Positions 12,393 to 21,954 of a DNA stretch of 64,000 nucleotides are shown piece by piece. Source of the stretch: Lonicera japonica (lineage: Eukaryota; Streptophyta; Magnoliopsida; Dipsacales; Caprifoliaceae); contig CM038464.1 of the NCBI GenBank assembly GCA_021464415.1, positions 58,641,328-58,705,327 of the forward strand. Direction: 5' to 3'. The first letter of the stretch is position 1. Every line of letters starts with the position of its first letter. The position numbers were made by a program, and so were the translations under genes. The notes beneath the pieces were generated by a model, which had not been told where the DNA came from, made no database searches, and saw nothing but the letters and a program-made list of their open reading frames with translations.

Positions 12393-13722
12393 TCTCTCGT
12401 CAAACTCAAGATGGTTATGAGAGACCGCAACTTGAGTTTGAAAGTGAAATCAAGGAGCACGTGAACGAGTGCAAGTGGCAAGCAAATATGAGTATGAGAT
12501 TGAATGCGAGTGGCGAGCACATAAGTGTGCAAGAGGTTCGGGAGTTGAGAAGTTTTGCTATGTTTGTCCGGCATGGTAGAGGTTCGGTTCTGGTTCTCTG
12601 ACACATATGAGAAGGTTCAGCTCTGGTTGTCTTACACATGTGAGAAAGTCCGGCTTTGGTTGTTCAACTAAGGTAAAAATATTTGACGCTGGTTGTCTGA
12701 CACAAGTGACAATGTCGGGTCTGGTTGTTCTGCTCGAGTGAGGAGGTTGGCTTTGGTTGTCCGCCACGAGTGAGGAGGTCGGCTCTGATTGTCCAGCTTT
12801 TGCAAGGATATTCTATTATCCCCCTCAAACTCAAGGTGGTAAAGTAATACCAGCATGATTTTAAAAGTGGGAGTTTGGTTTTGATTTTGATGTATACTAT
12901 ATAGTGGTGCATGATTCCCGGCTTCCCGCAGCTATGATGTCAAGACACAAGTGGTGATTCCGCTGGCTGTGATGCCTTGGCTCGAGTGAATGGTCCAGCG
13001 ATGAAAGTGAGGAGATGCCAATAGTGGTGAAAGTGAGGTCCGGTATGAAGACCGAGGCCAGTGCGTGAAGTCGCTATTGAAGTCCGGCATGAGTCGACCA
13101 CAAAGACCGGCACAATTAGAGATCCGACACGAAGATCGGCATGAGTCTGGCACAAAGACCGACATGAGCGCGCCAAACAATATGCGACTGTGTTAAGGTG
13201 AGGGCGCACGTGAGCGCGTGAGATAGATAGGTTGCGCATTGGTTGTTATTTTTTATTTTTTTTCAGTACAGTGGGTTGATTGATTGATGTTTGGAGTAGG
13301 TTAGGCTTGAACATGATTGGTGGACGAGGTGATGAGCAGATCGACTAGGAATTTGGTTGGTGAGATGATGGTTAACAATGGTGAGGGAGTACTGGGGTGA
13401 GGTGGTTTACTACGTAGACTAGAGGATCTTATTGCTCTTACACAAATTTAAGACAAAAAAAATCTTATTACTTTAATACGATGTTGAAAGAGAGAATTTG
13501 TATATATGAATTGATATTGAATTGATTATATGTCTAGCGAATATAATTCAAGACACATGGACTCTATACATGAGATAAATATGGAATACAAAATCAAACA
13601 TAATCCCTTAATTTAACTAGGCGATTTCGGGGAGATTACAAGGTAATGACTAAATCAATTATACAATTAAAGAATATTCAAATATATAATTAACATATAT
13701 AATCCAATTATATATGTTAACA
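12393..13722 (-). mobile_element. Non-coding Copia-like LTR element remnant
   Basis: Read on the - strand, an LTR-like block starts TGTTAACATATATAATTGG at 13722 and ends CTCTCTTTCAACA at 13482 (241 bp). It is followed at 13481-13464 by TCGTATTAAAGTAATAAG, which matches the initiator-Met primer-site consensus followed by AATAAG at 14 of 18 positions. About 1 kb of non-coding interior follows, including degenerate repeats of about 35 bp at 12572-12800 and a second set at 13020-13180. At 12410-12393 comes CTTGAGTTTGACGAGAGA, a decayed polypurine tract of the same type as in the intact Copia element, followed by a TATTAACATATA LTR start. The far edge of the second LTR is not clear. No gag or pol reading frame is present. 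Confidence 0.5.
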
Positions 13723-13852
13723 GGTGACATTTCACTTTGTGTTGACTTTTTCTTTTTAATCCAAATAGAGTCGGGGTACCATTTAATTTGTTACAAAATA
13801 TTCAGTTCCTTTCTTCTTGTGAGCATAATTAGATAGCAACCATGATCACAAA

Positions 13853-14069
13853 TGTTAAGAGTATATATAGAGAGGAAAGATTGTATTATTGAATTGATGA
13901 TAATGAATATAATTTAGGACCCTTTATATAAGGTTATAAGAGTGGAACAATAAGAAAAGAGATAAATATGGGGAAGGAGATCATTCTAAATCAACCAAAG
14001 ATAATCCTAAATCAATCTAAAATAAACAATAAAAATAATTGATAGGCTAACATCCCCCTCAAACTCAAG
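13853..14069 (-). mobile_element. Copia-type 3' LTR with polypurine tract
   Basis: On the - strand TCTTGAGTTTGAGGGGGA (14069-14052) matches the polypurine tract of the intact element at 45.6 kb. It leads directly into a 200-bp block that begins TGTTAGCCTATCAATTA (14052) and ends ATACTCTTAACA (13853), with canonical TG...CA ends. It shares the arrangement of GAATATAATT and GAGATAAATATGG blocks with the LTR at 13482-13722, so the two belong to related families. I could not find its internal coding region or second LTR. Confidence 0.6.
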
Positions 14070-15192
14070 ATTATATAAATTAAAGTATCTTCTATTGTAT
14101 TCTCGATTAACCGATTCAATATAAGAATTAACACTCTTCTTCATATCTCTTAACAACATATATAGGTAGATTGTATATTTTTAAGTGATCTTTAATAGGA
14201 ATATACATTGCTTAATTACTTTTTGTGTAAAATTACATTACGCTAAAAGAGAGATAATATATATATATATATATATATAGCTAGTATGATGAGAGAGTAA
14301 TTATTTTGTGATTGTGATTAAGAGAGAGAAAATTGTGTGGAACTAAGAGAGATCGAGAGAACGCATCTCTAATATGAGTTTAATTCATCCCCCGCACACT
14401 TCTGAAATGCATTGCCCCTCCCCCGCATTTCTCAAATCCGATCGACAACCTACTGCATTTCTGTTGTGAGTTACAATACTAAATTTTTTGGAACTTATTT
14501 ATCTTATCACTAACTTACGGAACAATGTTTTAGCATATCAAACATAACCGCTTTGTATTCTATATAAGGTAATTTAACATACTTACCCTACTTAATCGAA
14601 CCATTCATAGATGCTCTATTAAGATTTTCAACACTAATATAAGCCATTTTGAAGATTGTTTCAATAATAATAATAATTTTTTATTTAATTTTTTTGCTTT
14701 CCTAACTAGCTAAGAGGGTTTATATTAGCTTTTTGACTTATTTACATTTTATCTCATGAAGTTTGATCACTTTTTCACTTTCGTCCAAGAAAGTGATTTT
14801 GCGTCACACCCATTAGTACATTCTGATCTCGTTGTCACTTTGGTCCAAAATCCAGCATCCCATTTGTTTCTTGAATGGAAAATACTACGTGCACCTGACA
14901 TAACCTGAAGATCAAAGTAACACATGTTATTTTTAGTATAAGAAACAAAATAGATGGCGACAGTCTATAGATTTTGAAATATTACACTAAGCGCATGAAG
15001 TATTCGTTTGGTTGAGTAAATTGTCTAATTTATAAACTTAATATTATTTGACCTTTTACCCCTAAAGCTAACATGTTATCTCATTTTGATCCTTAATGTT
15101 TTGTTTCCAACATTTTGATCCTTAAAGTTTGAATCAAGTTGCACTTTAATCATAAATTGAATGGTGCGTCAATTTTTTATACGGAAAATCCA
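14070..15192. other. Intergenic DNA without a recognisable gene
   Basis: AT-rich sequence with an (AT)n microsatellite at 14258-14279. No supported coding segment is visible. Confidence 0.5.
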
Positions 15193-15208
15193 TGTATTTA
15201 TATTTACA

Positions 15209-15341
15209 TTTTTTTTTTGAAAAAAAATGGAGTTTTAAGTCTTTCTATTTAAGCATAAATAATGAAAATCTCTGTGAACTATTCTTAATAAGACTCGAAT
15301 CTAGAATTTATCTCAGGGCAAGTGGGTGCCTCTCCCAACTT
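15209..15341 (-). mobile_element. tRNA-derived SINE, 133 bp
   Basis: The 16-base string TGTATTTATATTTACA occurs on both sides (15193-15208 and 15342-15357) as a perfect target duplication. The insertion opens with a T run, the A-tail of a reversed element. On the - strand AGTTGGGAGAGGCACCCACT resembles a Pol III box A and GATTCGAGTC a box B, in tRNA-like spacing. Confidence 0.8.
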
Positions 15342-16295
15342 TGTATTTATATTTACATAATTTATGTCTTGAGAATTAACAAAAAAAAAAAGCATAACTT
15401 TTTATATTAATTCATTATTACTACTAAATACTAATAATTACATTATTCACGAATCAGCTAAAGTTTGTTGCTATTGGCTATGCTCCGTAGCATCACCCTA
15501 TGAATAATTCATGTAACCAAGGGCCAGGGACGAAACTATCCCATGATTGTGGTGGGGTGGGGGGTTAGGATTTTTTAACTAATTTTTATACAGCTAGGTT
15601 TTAGAAAGGGTGTTTTTTTTTTTTTTAACTAAAGAACATACTTCCTATTTTGAAAAGATAAATGATTGAATTTTTTGATAAAATTTAGTAGAAATGATCT
15701 CTTTGACGACTAGACTAACTCTACCAAATTTCATTAAAAAATTCAATTCAGAAGTGGTTGATTTACTCATCATGGAAAACATCCTTACCAAATTTTATTA
15801 AAAGATTTAACTAGAAATTAGGTAGAAGGGCTTATTATACATTGATTTTTACCAAAAATTTAATGAATAATATTTTTTTGAATGAAGGGACTATTTTTAA
15901 TTAGTAATTAGTGTAAGAGGCCTATTTTGTTTTATATTTTAAATGAATGTATTTGAATAAATTTAAATATCATTTAATTAATAAAAACATGTTATATATT
16001 ACCTAAATTACCCCCTCTTTATGAAATTTGCACAAAAAATATGAATATTGCAGTGAAATATGGACTGCAATATGAACTTTGCACTAGAAATATGGACTGC
16101 AAAGTTCACATTGCAGTAAAATATGGACTGCAATATGAACTTTGCACCAAAAATATGGACTGCAAAGTTCATATTGCAGTAAAATATGGACTGCAAAGTG
16201 CATATTGCAGTAAAATATAAACTGTAAAGTTCATATTGCAATCCATATTTTAATGCATATTGGTATTTTTTAGTTTATTTTAAGGGTTGGAATGT

Positions 16296-17864
16296 TGTAG
16301 ACACCCCGATCCGTGACCCCCGCAAGAACCCTAACGACCTACGAGACTACTATTTTTTGGTCCAGGACACACCAGAGCACCCGAAACTACCCCGGGGGGG
16401 GGGGGTTTGTTGCGCGACAAACCTATTTTTATGAAGGATTGTCGCACGACATATCACATTGTTGCGCGACAATCATTGGAATGTCGCGCGACAATCCCAC
16501 TATGTCGCGCGACAATCCCTCTCTGCACCCGACCAACCACTTTCTGACACATCACAGTGTCAGGACCCATCACTTCAGCCGTTTGTCGCACGACATATAG
16601 GAATATCGCGCGACAAACAGATATGTCGCGCGACACTTGCCTTTTTTGGTAAAATGTCGCGCGACAATCTACCCCGAACAGTATAAATAAGCCAACACCC
16701 CCAAGGGTTCAGGGGCGGCAATTGGAATCTGAGAATTTGGAGCTTTAGATTTGATTTTTATCAAGCATTTTTCTACTATTATCTTATTTCTGAAGAATTA
16801 TCGAATCTATCCTCGACACTCGACGTGTCCCGTCTCCGGAATCGATTTCTCGGAAATATCTGAAGAAAGAGAAGATTATTATCACCAGAGATCTCTCTGC
16901 CGTATTATATTTTCTTTCTTATTATTATTCTCGTCGGGAAGGTAAAGAAAGTCCATTCTAGTATTTAAAATTAGATATCTGTGTACTTGTTTTATTTCTG
17001 TTATTCTGTCCACGTTTTATTTGAATAAACTTATTGTCAAGTTACAAATAGTCTATCGTTTTCGACACAAAAGACCCTGATAAAACCACTTTCAAAACCA
17101 GAAGAGTAAGTACATTATCGTCCGGATAAACCCTGTTTTCAAGACCCGGACTGATAAGACTTATTTAGGAATTAAAAATCAACATATCCTGTCTTCTCTA
17201 TAGACTGCGATGTGTCTGATATTTCTCCTCTCAAGAGTCATGATTCCATATTAAATTAGTCCCGATATTAGATCCGAACTTTTCCAAAAATAATCACAAA
17301 CTCGAGAAAACCGTCATTATCTGAGGAAATAATACGAAATACTCTTTCAAAATAAAAGGTTTTTTGTCATTTGTCATTTACATCTTTTAATTTATAAAAA
17401 CATCGGATCTCGGAATACAAAGGTTTTCACCCCTTTTTCAGTTTTTCCCGAGAAATAGGGTTTTCTTTTAGAAAGTAGTAGACTATCGGTAAAAACATCC
17501 AAGTTTTTCAACATAGAATAAATATATAAGTCCACTAGAGACCGAAAGGGCGGAATGGGTGCTTAACATCTTCCCAAACCGTAATATAGTTCCCGAACCC
17601 TATAGAAACCTGGTTTCGCAGACAAACGTGTAAAGAGAGGCTTGTCTATAGCCTTTCCCCTTACACAACCTTTTTGTCCGTTTTCTCGTAAAACGTACTG
17701 GCGACTCTGAACGAACCCCTTTACATCTAGAATAGACGTAGGGACACCCGATATGAATTATCAAAACAAACTCCAAGCAAATGGAACGACGGGATCCTTT
17801 CCGACGTTTCAGACCACCACGAACGGGGACGAGACCCGGGGGGTCGCATTTGCGGATTCTCACA
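16296..17864 (+). mobile_element. Solo LTR (1569 bp) with 5-bp target duplication
   Basis: The block starts TGTAGACACCCCGATCC and ends GGATTCTCACA, the TG...CA form of an LTR. AATGT flanks it on both sides (16291-16295 and 17865-17869). The uninterrupted homologous site exists in the inverted copy near 50470. No internal region or second LTR follows, so this is a solo LTR, probably Ty3/gypsy because its relative at 31.2-32.7 kb lies in gypsy debris. A TATAAATA box at 16682-16689 gives the orientation. Upstream of it lies an array of GTCGCGCGAC palindromes (16409-16665). The block is less AT-rich and richer in CpG than its surroundings. Confidence 0.85.
16409..16665. repeat. Nine-copy palindrome array GTCGCGCGAC
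   Basis: Decamers begin at 16409, 16441, 16461, 16483, 16504, 16585, 16605, 16625 and 16656. Four are exactly GTCGCGCGAC; the others differ by one transition (GTTGCGCGAC twice, GTCGCACGAC twice, ATCGCGCGAC once). Each is a self-complementary or nearly self-complementary site. Most intervals are 20-22 bp. The array ends about 17 bp before the TATAAATA box of the solo LTR. Confidence 0.9.
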
Positions 17865-18006
17865 AATGTCATTTTATAATGAAAAAAAAAGACACATGTC
17901 ATATTATCAATAAAATAAAAAATATAGGCCCTTTATTTAAAAAAAAATTATTCCTTGGCTTTAGTGTGAAAATCTTTCTCTAATAAGCCATTTTTTTTAA
18001 TTGCCC

Positions 18007-20713
18007 CAAGATTTAATCATTTACCCCAAAGGAGAAGTCCGTTTTTTAGTTAAAATAATGAAGTCATTTTTAGAGGCCACTTTTATATATAGTATATTTA
18101 TCTCTATTTAACTAAATTTTATACAATGGCCCTCTCTAAAATGTAATTTAAACCTCTTATTTGATTAAATAAAATAATTTAATACTTAATCAATTAGATT
18201 TTATATTATTTAGATTAAGTCAAATAAAATATTAACAATAGGAGATGAATTCAAGATACTCAATATAAATACTCGCTAGAAGCATATACTATATATGCTA
18301 TCTGCCTATCTCTACTTATAGGGACTCTTGCCTTCAAAGAAAAAATTTATTAAACATATCCTAAAAGGTTTATATATCAACAAACGGATCCTAAAAATCT
18401 CTTATTAATTTGAGATATTTAAGAAGAAAAGTAATGAAAAATATATATTAATTAGAGGGGAAGAGACCAAATATTTATAATATACACAGACTAAGTAGAT
18501 GGGCAGCATGATGCAATTATGTGGACACCAAGACAACTTTTGGTACTTGAGGGACACTAATACCCAACTCAGATTCTGGATCTTTTCCTTGTAAAATTTA
18601 ATAAGGATTTTCTTCTCTTTTCTTCTCCTTGCTCTTAAACAATTCAATTCCCATCACCCATTTGATGTGGCTCCCTCTACTCTTCAACTTCTTTTGGGGT
18701 TCTCATTATTTTATTTCATTCCATCATTCTCATTCATTTAATAAGGGTTCTCTTTTAATTTCCTTGTACTTTAATGTCCATTAATGGTTCTGTTTTTTTT
18801 TTTAATATTTACATATATATATATATATATACTAATTAAAGCATCTTCAATTATTTCTTTATTATTTTTCTCAATATGATTTTTTTTTATTTTTTTTAGA
18901 ATAGAGTTATGTTTAGGGAGAATAATTGCTCCATTATAGATTATTATTGTAAAAACTTTTGGTGGTGGCAGAGATATATTAGTCGATATGCAGAAAAATT
19001 AGCATGGACATTATGTGACTTAGACAAAAAAATTTGCTCCATTATAGACATCATTTTCTAATTATCAAGAAATAAAATTACGAAAAAAATATTTTCCTAT
19101 CTTAGTTTTTGTGAAAGTAATTTCACAATAAAAACATAAAAATTAAATTTTGGTGAATATTTGGAATCCACATTAATTATAGTAACTCTCCACATTATTG
19201 GAACCCTCTAGAAATGGTGAGAAATTACCATGTGACTAGCTTATCATATACCTAGAGACAATATAGAAAACCCCATTGAAGGGGAAAAAATAATTTTACT
19301 AATTACTACTTTAAATTTCTATTATAGAAATTTGTATAAATAAAAATGTGTCAATGATTACTTAAATGGTTTTATAGCACTTGATAATTGTTTTATGTTT
19401 CAATTTTTGCTAAAAAAACAAGAGTAAAAGCCAAAACTTTAATGATATTGGCTTCCTTTTCTTATATTTAGTGTATTACTTTGTCCTTTATTCATAGTCT
19501 TTTATTTTTAATGTAAATTAATTGGACTTTCTCCTCTAGTCCTCTTTCATTTCGCTCAAATTCTGAAGGAAACAAAATTGAAGAATATTATTGATTGATA
19601 ATCTCTCATATTCCTTCAGTTGTCATGTATTTGTCTATTCAAATAAGTTATTAATTAATTAGAAATCACTCTTTCTTTTTTTATTGTTTTGAAAGGAATG
19701 TTGTCTCCTATTTTTTATTAATTAGAAAACTTATGGAGAAGGAAATAAAATCCACAACCTTTCAAATAGGAAGTAAAGCTATTGAACACATTTCTAATTA
19801 ATCAATTGTTTGAATATACATACATACGAAATAGAAAGGAATTGAAAGTTAGAAATCACACTTTCTTTTTTTCTTTTCCGTCCAATTCCTTCAATCTAGG
19901 CAGACTCTAAGAGAGGATTTAGCTATAGTTCCTTTCTAGAGAAATTATTCAAAATTTTACAATTTTTATATTTAGTAATTTTACGTTTCACTAATTAATT
20001 TTCATAGTACAAGTAATTCATATTAGGTTGGAGACTTTCATATCCCAGTTCCAGCAAGAAAAACAGTCCTCCATCTCCGCCTTCATTTCTTGATATTTTA
20101 TGCATGGAATTCCCGCCCTAATCGCTCTCCTGTTGGGTGTAGGGTTTTTTCAAATAACACCAATATAAGATTAAGTAGTTTTGCATCTTCATAACTTTTT
20201 CTTAAATTCATAAATTATCAATTCTACTGTTGGATTAATTATTTTTAATTGATGTGTTTATCAAAGCACACAAAATTTTAAATCAATCAAACACTGGTAA
20301 TCATTTAATTAGTATGCTTATTTCTACTTAAATTTTTTAGGGTCGTAATTTATTATAAAATATGATTATGATGAGGAACTTCTGCAATTTCGATTAATTT
20401 AGTTTTTTTACATGCATATATGATTACAGTAATAATCTAACCTAATGGATAGATTGTTGAATTTTGATGCTAAGAAAAAGTTATCTGGGGGCAAATCCGA
20501 TCTGCGGGAATCTGACTGCGAGTTTACCATCCCTAACCCTTTTGAGTTCTGTGTTCCTATATTTTACACATCAAGATTTTCTTCATTCTATTCCAACTTA
20601 AAAAAGGATCTAAAATTTTGTATCTACACATCACGTACTCTTTGTTCACCCTTTCCCACCCTTCCCTCCACTCCCACCAGCCCAAGACCACTGTCGGCAC
20701 CAACATTTCATCC
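18007..20713. other. Intergenic DNA without a recognisable gene
   Basis: AT-rich, with an (AT)n run near 18813-18830. I found no family-level protein match. A reading frame beginning at 20445 runs into the hAT element at 20722 and is not recognisable. Confidence 0.5.
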
Positions 20714-20889
20714 GGCTCACCCAGTGGCGGAGCCAGGATTTAGGTTCAGGTGGGGCCAAACTACCGCACTAACAAATTTTTTTTTTGCATATACAATAAT
20801 AAAGCCAAAATTAAAATATTATATTAAAATACTTAACGTCTTATACATCAAAAATCAAAATAGCATATATTTAGTTACAACATTCCCCT

Positions 20890-21223
20890 TCTAGACTTCA
20901 TATTTTGAAAGCGCTGAATGATATCTTCATTGTCGATAGCTTCAAAAACATCTTTCTCGATATATGCGACCAAAACATTCCTATCAAATATCATCAAATT
21001 CATCTCCCAACCGATTCCGTAATTGAGTCTTGATTAGTTTCATTGCCGAGAAAACTCTCTCAACCGTTGCAGTTGCAACAGGTAAAAGTAAAGTCAACTT
21101 GATGAGCATATATACTAAAGGAAATGTGCGATGCTTCTTCAATTGAACCATTTTCTTAGCAAGCCCACTAACTCCCGTCACTTCTAGAATAATCAACATC
21201 AATAAATAAATAATCAACATCAA
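20890..21223 (-). pseudogene. hAT transposase C-terminal dimerisation domain relic
   Basis: The frame contains PVATATVERVFSAMKLIKT followed by QLRNRLGDEFDD, which is the conserved hAT dimerisation motif of plant TTF-type/ZMYM1-like transposases. After this the frame is broken near 20985. A shifted frame continues with VAYIEKDVFEAIDNEDII and RFQNMKSRR, which also fits the family's C-terminus. The catalytic part and zinc finger are missing, so no active enzyme can be made from this copy. Confidence 0.85.
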
Positions 21224-21668
21224 TAAATAAATTCTTAATATTCAAAATTTTAAAACAATATGTAATAATATAATTATTTAGAAAAGACATGATCTAACCT
21301 CAAATAGTCATAATACCAAAGTAAATGTGAAGAACATAATAAAAAACCAAATTAGTTCAGGAGAAATTGAGATGGACGCCTGCTGCTTGGTGAGTTGCTG
21401 CTTGCAAAAAAAAAATGAACGGAACTAGTACTACAAACGGGGAAACGGCTGCCTGCTTGCAAAGTTAAAAATGGAGAGATGAGAAGAAAAGGCGGCTACT
21501 GCTTGTTTGCTGTTGCCTGCTTTAAACCTAAAAACATAACCTTATATAAATTACAAACAAAGACCTCCAACTATTAAAGTTAGTAACACGTAGCCCCCTC
21601 TGCATAAGTTTCCAATGTTCAAACCCCCCCCCCCATGCGCAGGACACGCCCCAGAATTCCCACCGCCT

Positions 21669-21911
21669 GAAATTAAATCAATCTCACAAAAAAACTTCCA
21701 CCGTAATTACATAATGGCCCCTATTCTTTCCTTTCTCGTACAAAACACCCTATACTAAAATATTTTTTTTAAACCCAGGTGGGGCCATTCGAAATTAAAT
21801 CAATCTCACAAAAAAACTTCCACCGTAATTACATAATGGCCCCTATTCTTTCCTTTCTCGCACAAAACACCCTATACTAAATTTTTTTTTTTTTAAACCC
21901 AGGTGGGGCCA
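21669..21911. repeat. 122-bp tandem duplication inside the hAT element
   Basis: The segments 21669-21790 and 21791-21911 are nearly identical, both running from GAAATTAAATCAATCTCAC to AAACCCAGGTGGGGCC. They differ mainly in the length of a T run and one C/T change. High identity implies a recent duplication. Confidence 0.9.
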
Positions 21912-21954
21912 TGGCCCCACCTCGCCCCTTCATCCCTCCGCCCCTGGGCTCACC

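Larger units (their letters stand above)
15811..18006 (+). repeat. Dispersed repeat, copy 1, split by a solo LTR
   Basis: The two outer parts (15811-16295 and about 17870-18006) are the inverted counterpart of 50331-51024. They share CTAGAAATTAGGTAGAAGGG, the TAATTAATAAAAACATGTTA block, the array of units around ACTGCAATATGAACTTTGCA (16030-16250) and the terminal AGGGCTTATTA/TAATAAGCC strings. The solo LTR at 16296-17864 interrupts it. The subterminal AGGGCTTATTA motif in inverted orientation at both ends suggests a non-autonomous DNA transposon. It encodes no recognisable protein. Confidence 0.75.
20722..21946 (-). mobile_element. hAT transposon, 1225 bp, internally deleted
   Basis: The left end CAGTGGCGGAGCCAGG and the right end, read inverted, CAGGGGCGGAGGGATG form imperfect terminal inverted repeats. 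GGCTCACC flanks both ends (20714-20721 and 21947-21954), a perfect 8-bp duplication as expected for hAT. Inside, on the - strand, is a relic of the transposase C-terminus. A 122-bp tandem duplication lies near the right end. The element is too short for a full transposase, so it is non-autonomous. Confidence 0.9.

Noticed and set aside
12329..13239. Several overlapping - strand frames with repeated Thr/Arg-rich words
   Set aside because: They reflect the degenerate 35-bp tandem repeats of the non-coding LTR element; no frame is conserved or has a known domain.
15209..15341. Functional tRNA gene
   Set aside because: The tRNA-like boxes belong to a SINE with an A-tail and target duplications, and no cloverleaf is evident.
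16409..16665. CRISPR-like repeat array
   Set aside because: The repeats are 10-bp palindromes, the intervening sequence is about 10 bp, the host is a plant, and the array sits in an LTR promoter region.
16313..16686. Overlapping open frames in the GTCGCGCGAC region
   Set aside because: They arise from the repeated palindromes, which lack stops in several frames on both strands, and they lie inside a solo LTR. No protein family matches.
20445..20894. 149-codon frame starting MDRLLNFDAKKK
   Set aside because: Its last third reads into the hAT terminus, and the rest has no recognisable homology, so it is not called as a gene.
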